Of a DNA stretch of 6,474 nt, positions 1 through 5,902 are shown piece by piece (positions within the stretch are counted from its first letter, which is position 1; each line of letters starts with the position of its first letter). Made by a program: the position numbers and the translations under genes. The notes beneath the pieces were generated by a model, which saw only the letters and a program-made list of their open reading frames with translations, did no database searches and was not told the origin of the DNA. The stretch comes from CAYVTD01 sp964454445. GTDB lineage: Bacteria; Bacteroidota; Ignavibacteria; Kapaibacteriales; UBA2268. The stretch is taken from contig CAYVTD010000075.1 in the NCBI GenBank assembly GCA_964454445.1, positions 1 through 6,474 of the forward strand, read 5' to 3'.

Positions 1-334
<334 letters not shown>

Positions 335-445
335 ATATTTAAGGTTATCATATTATAGGCATCTCGCAGCTTCTTCTTGACATGATTATGTACTTCGACT
401 GATTTTGACCTTCCTAATTATTCGCCAAAAATTTTATAATTTTTT
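335..445 (+). other. 23S-5S internal transcribed spacer, no tRNA
   Basis: About 110 bases of AT-rich spacer separate the 23S 3' end from the 5S gene. I see no cloverleaf or CCA-ended tRNA in it. A small inverted repeat, ATAATAT (332-338) with ATATTAT (350-356), sits at the 23S boundary and could form a processing-site hairpin, but it is short and AT-only. The end of the spacer is a T-rich run reaching directly to the 5S 5' end. Confidence 0.75.
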
Positions 446-563
<118 letters not shown>

Positions 564-570
564 ATCTTTT

Positions 571-610
571 AAAAAAAGCCCTTTATCTTTGTCGATGAAG
601 GGCTTTTTTT
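571..610. terminator. Bidirectional intrinsic terminator between rRNA operon and PEBP gene
   Basis: A near-perfect hairpin: bases 571-587 pair with 594-610 around the six-base loop TTTGTC (588-593). The GC core is GCCC (578-581) with GGGC (600-603), there is one T:G wobble (584/597), and the outer seven pairs are an A-run facing a T-run. On the plus strand the T-run 604-610 follows the core, giving a terminator for the rRNA operon. On the minus strand the complement of the A-run 571-577 plays the same role for the leftward PEBP gene, whose stop codon is at 637-639. Confidence 0.93.
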
Positions 611-636
611 GTATTTTAATAAAAAAAGGATATTAT

Positions 637-1260
637 TTACAGTAACGCTTTGTTCATTGTATAGTTCCCTACCCATTCGGCTTCGGCTAATACATGTCCT
701 TTTATTGCTTCGACAACATCCTCTCCTCTAAAACTGCCACTCAATTTAAGCGATTCAACGTCGAGAGCAAAAAGTTTAAAATGATATTGATGTATCAATT
801 CGTCGTTCCATGGAGGACACGGTCCATCGTAATCGCCATAATCGCCAGCCATTTCTTTGTCGCCTGCAAACCAGTCGGTGTAATTATTTATGCCTGCAAC
901 ACCATAAGGTTTCTTGCCAAATTCTTTCCCATGAGCAGTTATACCTGTGCTTGCTTCGCCTTCTTCGATCCTTTTAATATATTTTGGTATATCTACCAGC
1001 ACCCAATGGTAGAAATCCACTCGTGGCAAATCTTTTGGCACCGTCTTCCCCTCTTGATTGACACTGTCTCCAACGGAAGGGACATAAGGATCAACACATA
1101 ATATTGCAAACGACTTTGTTCCTTTTGGGGCATCATCCCATTCGAGATGAGGATTGCGGTTGGCGGCAAATTGAAAAGGACCATCTTCGCCAGGAGCGCC
1201 CAAGCAATATATCCCTGGTATCCTGCCACCGTTGCAAAAAGAAGATATTCTAAAATTCAT
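637..1260 (-). CDS. PEBP / YbhB-YbcL family (Raf kinase inhibitor-like) protein
   Basis: The 207-residue product belongs to the phosphatidylethanolamine-binding protein family, small soluble proteins with an anion- or phospholipid-headgroup-binding pocket; the bacterial role is poorly defined. Family signatures appear in order: NPHLEWDDAP (36-45), CVDPYVPS (55-62), YHWVLVDIP (84-92), GPCPP (146-150) and HQYHFKLFALD (157-167). The pocket residues expected from the family, Asp57, His85 and His157, are all present. No signal peptide or membrane segment is seen, so a cytoplasmic location is likely. It is slightly longer than the common 150-180 residue bacterial form, mainly because of a loop at about 62-82 and another at 125-145. 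The start is supported by an AGAGG Shine-Dalgarno (plus-strand 1266-1270) five bases upstream of the ATG. It converges on the rRNA operon and shares its terminator. The family call is secure; the ligand is unknown. Confidence 0.93.
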   Translation of the reverse strand: MNFRISSFCNGGRIPGIYCLGAPGEDGPFQFAANRNPHLEWDDAPKGTKSFAILCVDPYVPSVGDSVNQEGKTVPKDLPRVDFYHWVLVDIPKYIKRIEEGEASTGITAHGKEFGKKPYGVAGINNYTDWFAGDKEMAGDYGDYDGPCPPWNDELIHQYHFKLFALDVESLKLSGSFRGEDVVEAIKGHVLAEAEWVGNYTMNKALL

Positions 1261-1305
1261 TACTACCTCTAAATATTTTAATTAAAAATCAATAGTTCTA
1301 ATATC

Positions 1306-1334
1306 AATATACAAAAATAGTAACTACTATTCAA
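1306..1334 (-). promoter_or_regulatory. Candidate sigma70-like promoter of the PEBP gene
   Basis: Read on the minus strand there is a -35-like TTGAAT (plus 1329-1334), a 17-base spacer and a -10-like TATATT (plus 1306-1311). They match 4/6 and 5/6 of the housekeeping consensus. Transcription would start near 1299, giving a leader of about 40 bases containing the Shine-Dalgarno. The AT-rich context makes chance matches common, and a Bacteroidetes-type element (TATTTTTG on the minus strand) lies within the spacer as an alternative. Confidence 0.4.
1316..1331. repeat. Short palindrome in the spacer of the PEBP promoter (possible operator)
   Basis: AATAGTA (1316-1322) and TACTATT (1325-1331) are perfect inverted repeats separated by two bases. 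The palindrome falls between the proposed -10 and -35 elements of the PEBP promoter and overlaps the -35, a position where a dimeric repressor would act. No regulator gene is in the window, so the operator role is inference. Confidence 0.35.
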
Positions 1335-1487
1335 AAATATTATTTTCTTAACCCAGATTTTTCAATAAAAAAAACATAATTTTACAAAATAAAACAAAAA
1401 TATAAAATCAAATATTTCATATCAATAACTTCAAAGTGGGTTATCTATCTGTAATCAAAGTGCATTTTTGTCAATATGTTTATTCGT

Positions 1488-1504
1488 AAACCTTCCGAAG
1501 GTTT
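1488..1504. repeat. Perfect palindrome AAACCTTC-C-GAAGGTTT
   Basis: Eight-base arms, AAACCTTC (1488-1495) and GAAGGTTT (1497-1504), flank a single central C. The GC-bearing core stands out in an otherwise very AT-rich intergenic region. It is followed on the plus strand by TTTATATATTT, so it could act as a weak hairpin or terminator, but no gene reads into it from either side. The AAACCTT...AAGGTTT form resembles short intergenic palindromes dispersed in Bacteroidota genomes; that comparison is from memory and untested here. Confidence 0.6.
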
Positions 1505-1670
1505 TATATATTTCAGGTTATCTTGCTTAATAAATCTCAATTTAAGGTATTAGCGATTATTATTTGTTTTGGACAGATGTGAACTGTTTTAAATAGATTT
1601 TGTTATGAGAGAAATAATGATTAATTTTGTTGATTAATTACTTTATCTTATTAATAATATTGGAATTAAA

Positions 1671-2573
1671 ATGAAAGTAGCCGATGCTCATTGCGATACA
1701 CTGACCGCTTTTGATGGACACTTAAATAATGAATCTGCTTGTTGGAATCTTAATAAATTTAAAGAAGTTAATGGTTGTTTGCAATATTTGGCAATATTTA
1801 CAGATCCGCAGTATTCAGGCGATTCGGCAATGCGCTATGCGGTAAAACATCTCGGCAAGTTCTGGCAATTACGAGATGAAAACACCAATCTGCTTTTAAA
1901 AAGCTCTGATTACGATGAGAACAAAGTCAATTTTTTACTCTCGCTCGAAGGTGCCTCGCCCGTTATCGATGAAATAAGCAATTTATATGCTTATCATCGT
2001 CTCGGTGTTCGTTCAATAGTATTAACATGGAACCATAGAAATTTTGTCGGCGATGGCGTCGATAGCCATTATGGATTGACCGATTTTGGTAAAGATTTCG
2101 TAAGAGAGATGGAAAAACTGTGCATGCTCGTTGACGTTTCCCACTTAAATGTAAATGGTTTCGATGATGTAGTCTCCGTTGCAAACAAGCCGTTTATGGC
2201 TTCCCATTCCAATGCTTACGCTGTACATCCACACAGGCGGAATCTAAACGATGACCAGATAAAAGAAATCATTGCAAGAGGCGGTTTTATTGGCATTAAT
2301 TTCTATTCACTTTTTCTTGGTGAAGGTGAAGACAACGAGCAACTAATTATGAAATTCATACAACATATTGAGCATTTTTTAAAGATAGGAGCTGAAAATG
2401 TGCTTGGTTTTGGCGCCGATTGGGACGGTATGGAAAAGAGCCCTTTTTCAGATGTTAGGGATTACCACTTTGTTGAAAAATTATTTCGCGAGCAATTGAC
2501 ATTAAGCGAAGAGCAGATTAACAAGATTATGTATAAAAATTTAGTAGATTATACACTTAAAATTTTGGAATAA
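1671..2573 (+). CDS. Membrane-dipeptidase family (peptidase M19), cytoplasmic form
   Basis: A 300-residue zinc peptidase of the M19 (renal dipeptidase) family, which hydrolyses dipeptides, often including D-residues at the C-terminal side. All expected metal and substrate positions are visible: the HxD motif in DAHCDT (His7, Asp9), the bridging glutamate in SLEGASP (Glu93), His158 in VDVSH, His179 in ASHSN, the arginines of HPHRRNL (189-190) and Asp250 in GFGADWDG. The LTWNHRN (118-124) and YGLTDFG (134-140) blocks also fit. There is no signal peptide or lipid anchor, so it should act in the cytoplasm, like the short bacterial forms of about 310 residues. The start is natural because the HxD strand begins at residue 4; only a weak GGA (1662-1664) precedes it. 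The lyase gene follows after 42 bases in the same direction, so cotranscription is likely. The substrate is not predictable. Confidence 0.94.
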   Translation: MKVADAHCDTLTAFDGHLNNESACWNLNKFKEVNGCLQYLAIFTDPQYSGDSAMRYAVKHLGKFWQLRDENTNLLLKSSDYDENKVNFLLSLEGASPVIDEISNLYAYHRLGVRSIVLTWNHRNFVGDGVDSHYGLTDFGKDFVREMEKLCMLVDVSHLNVNGFDDVVSVANKPFMASHSNAYAVHPHRRNLNDDQIKEIIARGGFIGINFYSLFLGEGEDNEQLIMKFIQHIEHFLKIGAENVLGFGADWDGMEKSPFSDVRDYHFVEKLFREQLTLSEEQINKIMYKNLVDYTLKILE

Positions 2574-2604
2574 TAAGAAAAAGCTATATAATTAAACAGA
2601 ATTA

Positions 2605-2610
2605 AAGAGG
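2605..2610 (+). promoter_or_regulatory. Shine-Dalgarno of the lyase gene
   Basis: AAGAGG lies five bases before the ATG at 2616. It fixes the start of the lyase reading frame and is, with the PEBP site, one of only two strong Shine-Dalgarno sequences in the window. Confidence 0.7.
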
Positions 2611-2615
2611 ATATA

Positions 2616-3521
2616 ATGAAAAATATTAAGATTCACGAAGTAGGTTTACGAGATGGCTTGCAAATGGAGTCAGAACCGGTACCGTCTATAACAAAAATTG
2701 ATTGGGCAAAGAGTTTAATCGATTCTGGAGTGGATATTCTCCAACTTGGTTCGTTTGTCCATCCAGTTAAAGTACCGCAATTAGCTGATACAGACGAGCT
2801 TTTCGAGCATTTTAATTTAGCAGGGAATAAACCGGCAAAGACAATTTTATCAGGACTTGTGCTAAACGAAAAAGGTATGGAGCGAGCTTTCAAGTGCGGA
2901 ACAGACATGCTTTGCATGGGAGTCTCGGCAAGCGATACGCATAGCAAAAAAAACACGGGAATGACGACCGCGGAGGCGTTGAAAAGAATAATTGAAATGG
3001 CAAAAATAGCGATTTCAGCAGGTAAAAAGGTGCAAGTTTCTGTACAATCTGCCTTTGGTTGCGGCTTTGAAGGGAAAATTTCTGAAGACAGTGTAATTGG
3101 TTTTACTAAAGAGTATTTATCTGCTGGCATAAATAATATCAGTTTGGCAGATACTGCCGGACATGCCAATCCAGCTCAGGTCGAAAGGATTTTTACTGCC
3201 ATTAATGAGCTTTCCGATGATGTATCGCTTACGGCTCATTTTCATAACACTTATGGTATGGGCATGGCTAATTGTTTGACGGCATTGCACTGTGGCGTGA
3301 AAACTATTGAAACAGCATTTGGTGGGCTTGGAGGTTGTCCTTTTACTAAACAAGCAGCAGGAAATGTTTGCACTGAAGATTTCGTGCAGATGTTGCAAAA
3401 AATGGGTTTCCGTCAAGACATTGATATTGATAAAATTGCCGCTGTTGCCAGATATGCTTCAGGCTTTTTCGTTAAGGAATTGCCTGGAATGGTCTATAAA
3501 ATTGGAAAGATAGCATATTAG
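2616..3521 (+). CDS. Hydroxymethylglutaryl-CoA lyase-like enzyme (HMGL/DRE-TIM metallolyase)
   Basis: A 301-residue TIM-barrel metallolyase. HMG-CoA lyase splits 3-hydroxy-3-methylglutaryl-CoA into acetyl-CoA and acetoacetate in leucine and ketone-body metabolism. Signatures: EVGLRDGLQ (8-16) with the catalytic Arg12 and metal ligand Asp13, GSFVHPVKVPQLAD (45-58), SKKNTG (110-115), ISLADTAG (175-182), HFHNTYG (208-214) with ligands His208 and His210, and GGLGGCPFTKQAAGN (236-250) with the loop cysteine Cys241 and ligand Asn250. The positions align with human HMGCL at a constant offset of 25 in the C-terminal half. Three active-site neighbours differ: Gln43 where human has Glu72, Asn211 where the lyases usually have Asp after the second His, and ADT instead of GDT. 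The substrate may therefore be a related acyl-CoA. AAGAGG (2605-2610), five bases before the ATG, is a good Shine-Dalgarno. It follows the dipeptidase gene by 42 bases. The family is certain; HMG-CoA specificity is only probable. Confidence 0.85.
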   Translation: MKNIKIHEVGLRDGLQMESEPVPSITKIDWAKSLIDSGVDILQLGSFVHPVKVPQLADTDELFEHFNLAGNKPAKTILSGLVLNEKGMERAFKCGTDMLCMGVSASDTHSKKNTGMTTAEALKRIIEMAKIAISAGKKVQVSVQSAFGCGFEGKISEDSVIGFTKEYLSAGINNISLADTAGHANPAQVERIFTAINELSDDVSLTAHFHNTYGMGMANCLTALHCGVKTIETAFGGLGGCPFTKQAAGNVCTEDFVQMLQKMGFRQDIDIDKIAAVARYASGFFVKELPGMVYKIGKIAY

Positions 3522-3539
3522 TAGTATTGTTTAATATTT

Positions 3540-3568
3540 TTTACAAATTTTCGTCAATTTTATAAAAT
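3540..3568 (+). promoter_or_regulatory. Candidate promoter of the PD40/OmpA gene
   Basis: TTTACA (3540-3545) and TAAAAT (3563-3568) are separated by 17 bases; each matches 5/6 of the housekeeping -35 and -10 consensus. TAAAATTG (3563-3570) also differs by one base from the Bacteroidetes -7 element TAnnTTTG. Transcription from here would leave a leader of roughly 20 bases without a Shine-Dalgarno. It lies in the 72-base gap after the lyase gene, which shows no terminator, so readthrough from upstream is also possible. Confidence 0.4.
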
Positions 3569-3593
3569 TGTTTAACCTTTTCGATAGCGAATT

Positions 3594-5120
3594 ATGAGAA
3601 GCATATTGATTGCTATTATATTAATTTTTGGAATTTCAAAAATTTTTGCCCAAGATAACACTTACAAGCCAGAACGGCTAAGCAGCGCAATAAACACCAT
3701 TTACGAGGAACGAACCCCTGTTATTTCTGCCGATGGCAAGACACTGTATTTTATCAGGCAGGGAGACCCTCGCAATGTAAAAAATGAGAGCTTCCCTGAG
3801 AATCAAGATATTTGGTATAGCACTTTAGATGAGAACGGTAATTGGACAGAAGCTGTAAATATTGGTGAGCCATTGAACAACGAGCTAAGTAATGGAGTTA
3901 TGGCCGTTAGCCCTGATGGGAATACTCTCCTTTTGTTTGGGTCTTATGTGTGGGAAACAAAAGCTGGTGCCTCAATTACAAGAAGAACTGAAAATGGCTG
4001 GACATTTCCAAAACCGTTAAAAATCTATAACTTCGTCAATATATCCCGCTGGTATCAGTTCTCACTTAGTAATGACGGAAAAACAATGATAATGGCAATA
4101 GATAATGACAAAGGATATGGAGAAAATGACTTAATGGTAAGTTTTTTGCAAAAAGACGGCACTTGGTCAGAGCCGATGAACTTAGGCAAAACTGTTAATA
4201 CAGCCATGAACGAGATTTCACCATTTCTTGCTGCTGACGGAGTAACTCTTTATTTTTCAACAAATGGCAGAGAAGGCTTCGGCGATTATGACGTTTATGT
4301 TACTCGTCGTCTCGATGGAACTTGGAAAAATTGGAGCGAGCCGGAGAATCTAGGTGATAAAATAAACACTTCAGGTATGGATGCTTATTATAAAATTTCG
4401 GCAGCCGGCGATTATGCCTATTATACTAGTTCAGTCAATAGCATAGGCGAAGGTGACATCTTTAGAATAAAATTGCCAGAGGCAGCCAAGCCAAATCCGG
4501 TAGCACTTGTTTATGGGAAAGTTATTAATTCTGTTACTAAAGAGCCTCTCGAAGCAACTGTTGTATATGAAACTCTGCCAGGAGGATTGGAAGCAGGCAG
4601 AGCAAACTCTACCCCCGGAACAGGTGAATACAAAATTACCCTTCCTGCCGGCTCTAACTACGGCTTTCGCGGCGAGGCAAAGGCATTTATCGGGGTTAAC
4701 GATAATATTGACCTTACTGACCTTAAGGAATACAAAGAGATAAAAAGAGATATTCAGTTATCGCCAATGAAAAGGGGCGAAAGCATTCGCTTGAACAACA
4801 TTTTCTTCGATTACAACAATTCTAATTTACGGGAGGAGTCTTTCCCGGAATTAGACAGAGTGGCCTCACTTTTAAACGAGCATCCTAAAATGGAAATAAG
4901 AATCGAAGGGCATACTGACAGCGTCGGAACTGATGTCTTTAATGTTAATCTTTCCCGGTCAAGAGCTAAATCCGTTGCTGAATATATTGTAAGTAAAGGA
5001 ATTGATAAAACTCGCATCGATTTTATAGGATATGGAAGATCGAGACCAATCGCTAACAATAACACTGAAGAAGGACGCCAGAAAAACCGCAGGGTTGAGT
5101 TTGTAATTCTTAAAGAGTAA
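3594..5120 (+). CDS. Exported PD40 beta-propeller / carboxypeptidase-regulatory-like / OmpA-domain protein
   Basis: A 508-residue envelope protein. Residues 1-19 are a signal peptide with a hydrophobic core and an IFA/QD cleavage site; the protein has no cysteine, so it is not a lipoprotein. Residues 24-293 form a propeller of about five PD40-type blades with recurring S.DG.TLYF strands (45-53, 106-114, 158-167, 213-221) and W.EP.NLG..INT blade ends (84-95, 191-203, 248-259). Residues 305-390 look like a carboxypeptidase-regulatory-like beta sandwich (VYGKVINSVTKEPLEATVVY). Residues 398-508 are an OmpA C-terminal peptidoglycan-binding domain: FFDYNNSNL, GHTDSVG with Asp442 and LSRSRAKSV with Arg457, the 15-residue spacing of the diaminopimelate-binding pair of E. 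coli OmpA. It probably tethers an outer-membrane or periplasmic assembly to peptidoglycan. The order resembles PorE of the type IX secretion system but lacks the N-terminal TPR part and the lipid anchor. No Shine-Dalgarno is visible; the signal peptide supports the start. The exact role is unknown. Confidence 0.92.
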   Translation: MRSILIAIILIFGISKIFAQDNTYKPERLSSAINTIYEERTPVISADGKTLYFIRQGDPRNVKNESFPENQDIWYSTLDENGNWTEAVNIGEPLNNELSNGVMAVSPDGNTLLLFGSYVWETKAGASITRRTENGWTFPKPLKIYNFVNISRWYQFSLSNDGKTMIMAIDNDKGYGENDLMVSFLQKDGTWSEPMNLGKTVNTAMNEISPFLAADGVTLYFSTNGREGFGDYDVYVTRRLDGTWKNWSEPENLGDKINTSGMDAYYKISAAGDYAYYTSSVNSIGEGDIFRIKLPEAAKPNPVALVYGKVINSVTKEPLEATVVYETLPGGLEAGRANSTPGTGEYKITLPAGSNYGFRGEAKAFIGVNDNIDLTDLKEYKEIKRDIQLSPMKRGESIRLNNIFFDYNNSNLREESFPELDRVASLLNEHPKMEIRIEGHTDSVGTDVFNVNLSRSRAKSVAEYIVSKGIDKTRIDFIGYGRSRPIANNNTEEGRQKNRRVEFVILKE

Positions 5121-5146
5121 AGCAATTAATTAAAAAATATCAAAGA
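5121..5146. other. Convergent 26-base gap without a recognisable terminator
   Basis: The stop codons of the rightward PD40/OmpA gene and the leftward methyltransferase gene are only 26 AT-rich bases apart. No hairpin with a T-run is seen here. A six-base inverted repeat, ATCAGT (5150-5155) with ACTGAT (5179-5184), lies just inside the methyltransferase gene but has a 23-base loop and no T-run. The two transcripts probably overlap at their 3' ends. Confidence 0.5.
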
Positions 5147-5794
5147 TTAATCAGTCCTTTTAGTAACGACTAATAAATACTGATATATACTATACGGCGA
5201 GAGCAAACCAAAGCTAATAGTGTTCAGAACTTGAAACTTCCAATTGGTACCTTTTTTAGATATAATTTTTTTGATAGAAAAGCCACAGTCGTCGAACATT
5301 TTCTTTATGGTATGCAACGTAAAAAAACGCAAATGCGTTTTGTCGAGTACTCCGCTTTCTTCATATTCAAACTTGCCATTAATGATTTTTAACAGTGCAG
5401 GGAGATATTGTATATTTGGAATACTTGCAATTATGATACCATCGTCGGAAAGGTATTTTTTTAGATGATTTAACACTGCCCAAGGGTCTTTAGTATGCTC
5501 AAGAACATCAGGAAAGAGGATGCTATCGAAATATTTTTCTTTGAAATTAAAATTCATTTCCTCAATATTGCCAAGCAAAACTTTGTCAAGATGCTTTTCA
5601 GCTTCTTTGGCAGCTTCTTCAAAAATCTCTATTCCTGTTATTTCACAATTAAGGAGTTTTTTTAGCTCTTTACCTGTTAATCCTCGTCCACAGCCACATT
5701 CGAGAATTCTTCTTGCGTTTTTTGGCACAAGTGCGACAATATCGTACCTGATTAATGAGTAATAATTGCCATCTGCTCCTTTGTTTCTGGACAT
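5147..5794 (-). CDS. Class I SAM-dependent methyltransferase
   Basis: The 215-residue product is a Rossmann-fold S-adenosylmethionine methyltransferase of the Methyltransf_23/11 type. Motif I is ILECGCGRGLTG (30-41), the glycine-rich SAM loop. The acidic ribose-binding residue is Glu56 in ITGIEIF, the next strand's acidic region is around NIEEM (76-80), and the motif IV-like block is SILFPDVLEHTKDPW (91-105). GVLDKTHLRFFT (148-159) is a block I associate with methyltransferases found among glycan and glycosyltransferase genes, but no such genes are present here. No membrane segment or signal peptide is seen. The start ATG has no Shine-Dalgarno. A TATAAT-like box (minus strand, plus 5803-5808) lies so close to the ATG that, if used, the mRNA would be nearly leaderless. 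It converges on the PD40/OmpA gene and diverges from pyruvate kinase. The fold is secure; the methyl acceptor is unknown. Confidence 0.9.
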   Translation of the reverse strand: MSRNKGADGNYYSLIRYDIVALVPKNARRILECGCGRGLTGKELKKLLNCEITGIEIFEEAAKEAEKHLDKVLLGNIEEMNFNFKEKYFDSILFPDVLEHTKDPWAVLNHLKKYLSDDGIIIASIPNIQYLPALLKIINGKFEYEESGVLDKTHLRFFTLHTIKKMFDDCGFSIKKIISKKGTNWKFQVLNTISFGLLSPYSIYQYLLVVTKRTD

Positions 5795-5846
5795 AAATAA
5801 TAATTATAATAAATTAAAATATTTTCTAAAAAATAATTCTTAATTT

Positions 5847-5881
5847 AGTAAATAGTACGGATTTAAAAAAGATTATTTACT
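5847..5881. repeat. Inverted repeat upstream of pyruvate kinase
   Basis: AGTAAATA (5847-5854) and TATTTACT (5874-5881) are perfect inverted repeats with a 19-base spacer, ending 21 bases before the pyruvate kinase ATG. The pair could be an operator or a leader hairpin for that gene. The arms contain only one G:C pair each, so chance is a real alternative in this AT-rich 108-base divergent spacer, where I see no convincing promoter for the pyruvate kinase gene. Confidence 0.3.
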
Positions 5882-5902
5882 TTACAAATCAACAAGCCAG
5901 CA

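Larger units (their letters stand above)
1261..1670. other. AT-rich intergenic region between divergent PEBP and dipeptidase genes
   Basis: These 410 bases hold no credible gene on either strand; they are much more AT-rich than the flanking coding DNA and full of stop codons. They must carry the start signals of both divergent genes. What can be seen is the PEBP ribosome-binding site (1266-1270), a candidate PEBP promoter (1306-1334), a palindrome at 1488-1504 and, near the right end, a GGA (1662-1664) that may serve as a weak Shine-Dalgarno for the dipeptidase. No tRNA or recognised riboswitch was found. Confidence 0.7.

Noticed and set aside
335..445. A tRNA between 23S and 5S
   Set aside because: No acceptor stem, TTCRA-type T-loop or anticodon arm could be assembled in the spacer.
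694..1101. A 135-codon plus-strand frame opposite the PEBP gene
   Set aside because: It lies wholly within the PEBP gene, whose family motifs and ribosome-binding site are convincing; the antisense translation resembles no family.
1569..1602. Promoter for the dipeptidase from TTGGAC (1569-1574) with a downstream AT-rich -10
   Set aside because: No good -10 lies at 16-18 bases; TAGATTTTG (1594-1602) misses the Bacteroidetes element by an extra T and is spaced too far, so the match is not above what this AT-rich DNA gives by chance.
2633..3169. A 178-codon minus-strand frame opposite the lyase gene
   Set aside because: It is the antisense shadow of a well-supported DRE-TIM lyase; no motif or start signal supports it.
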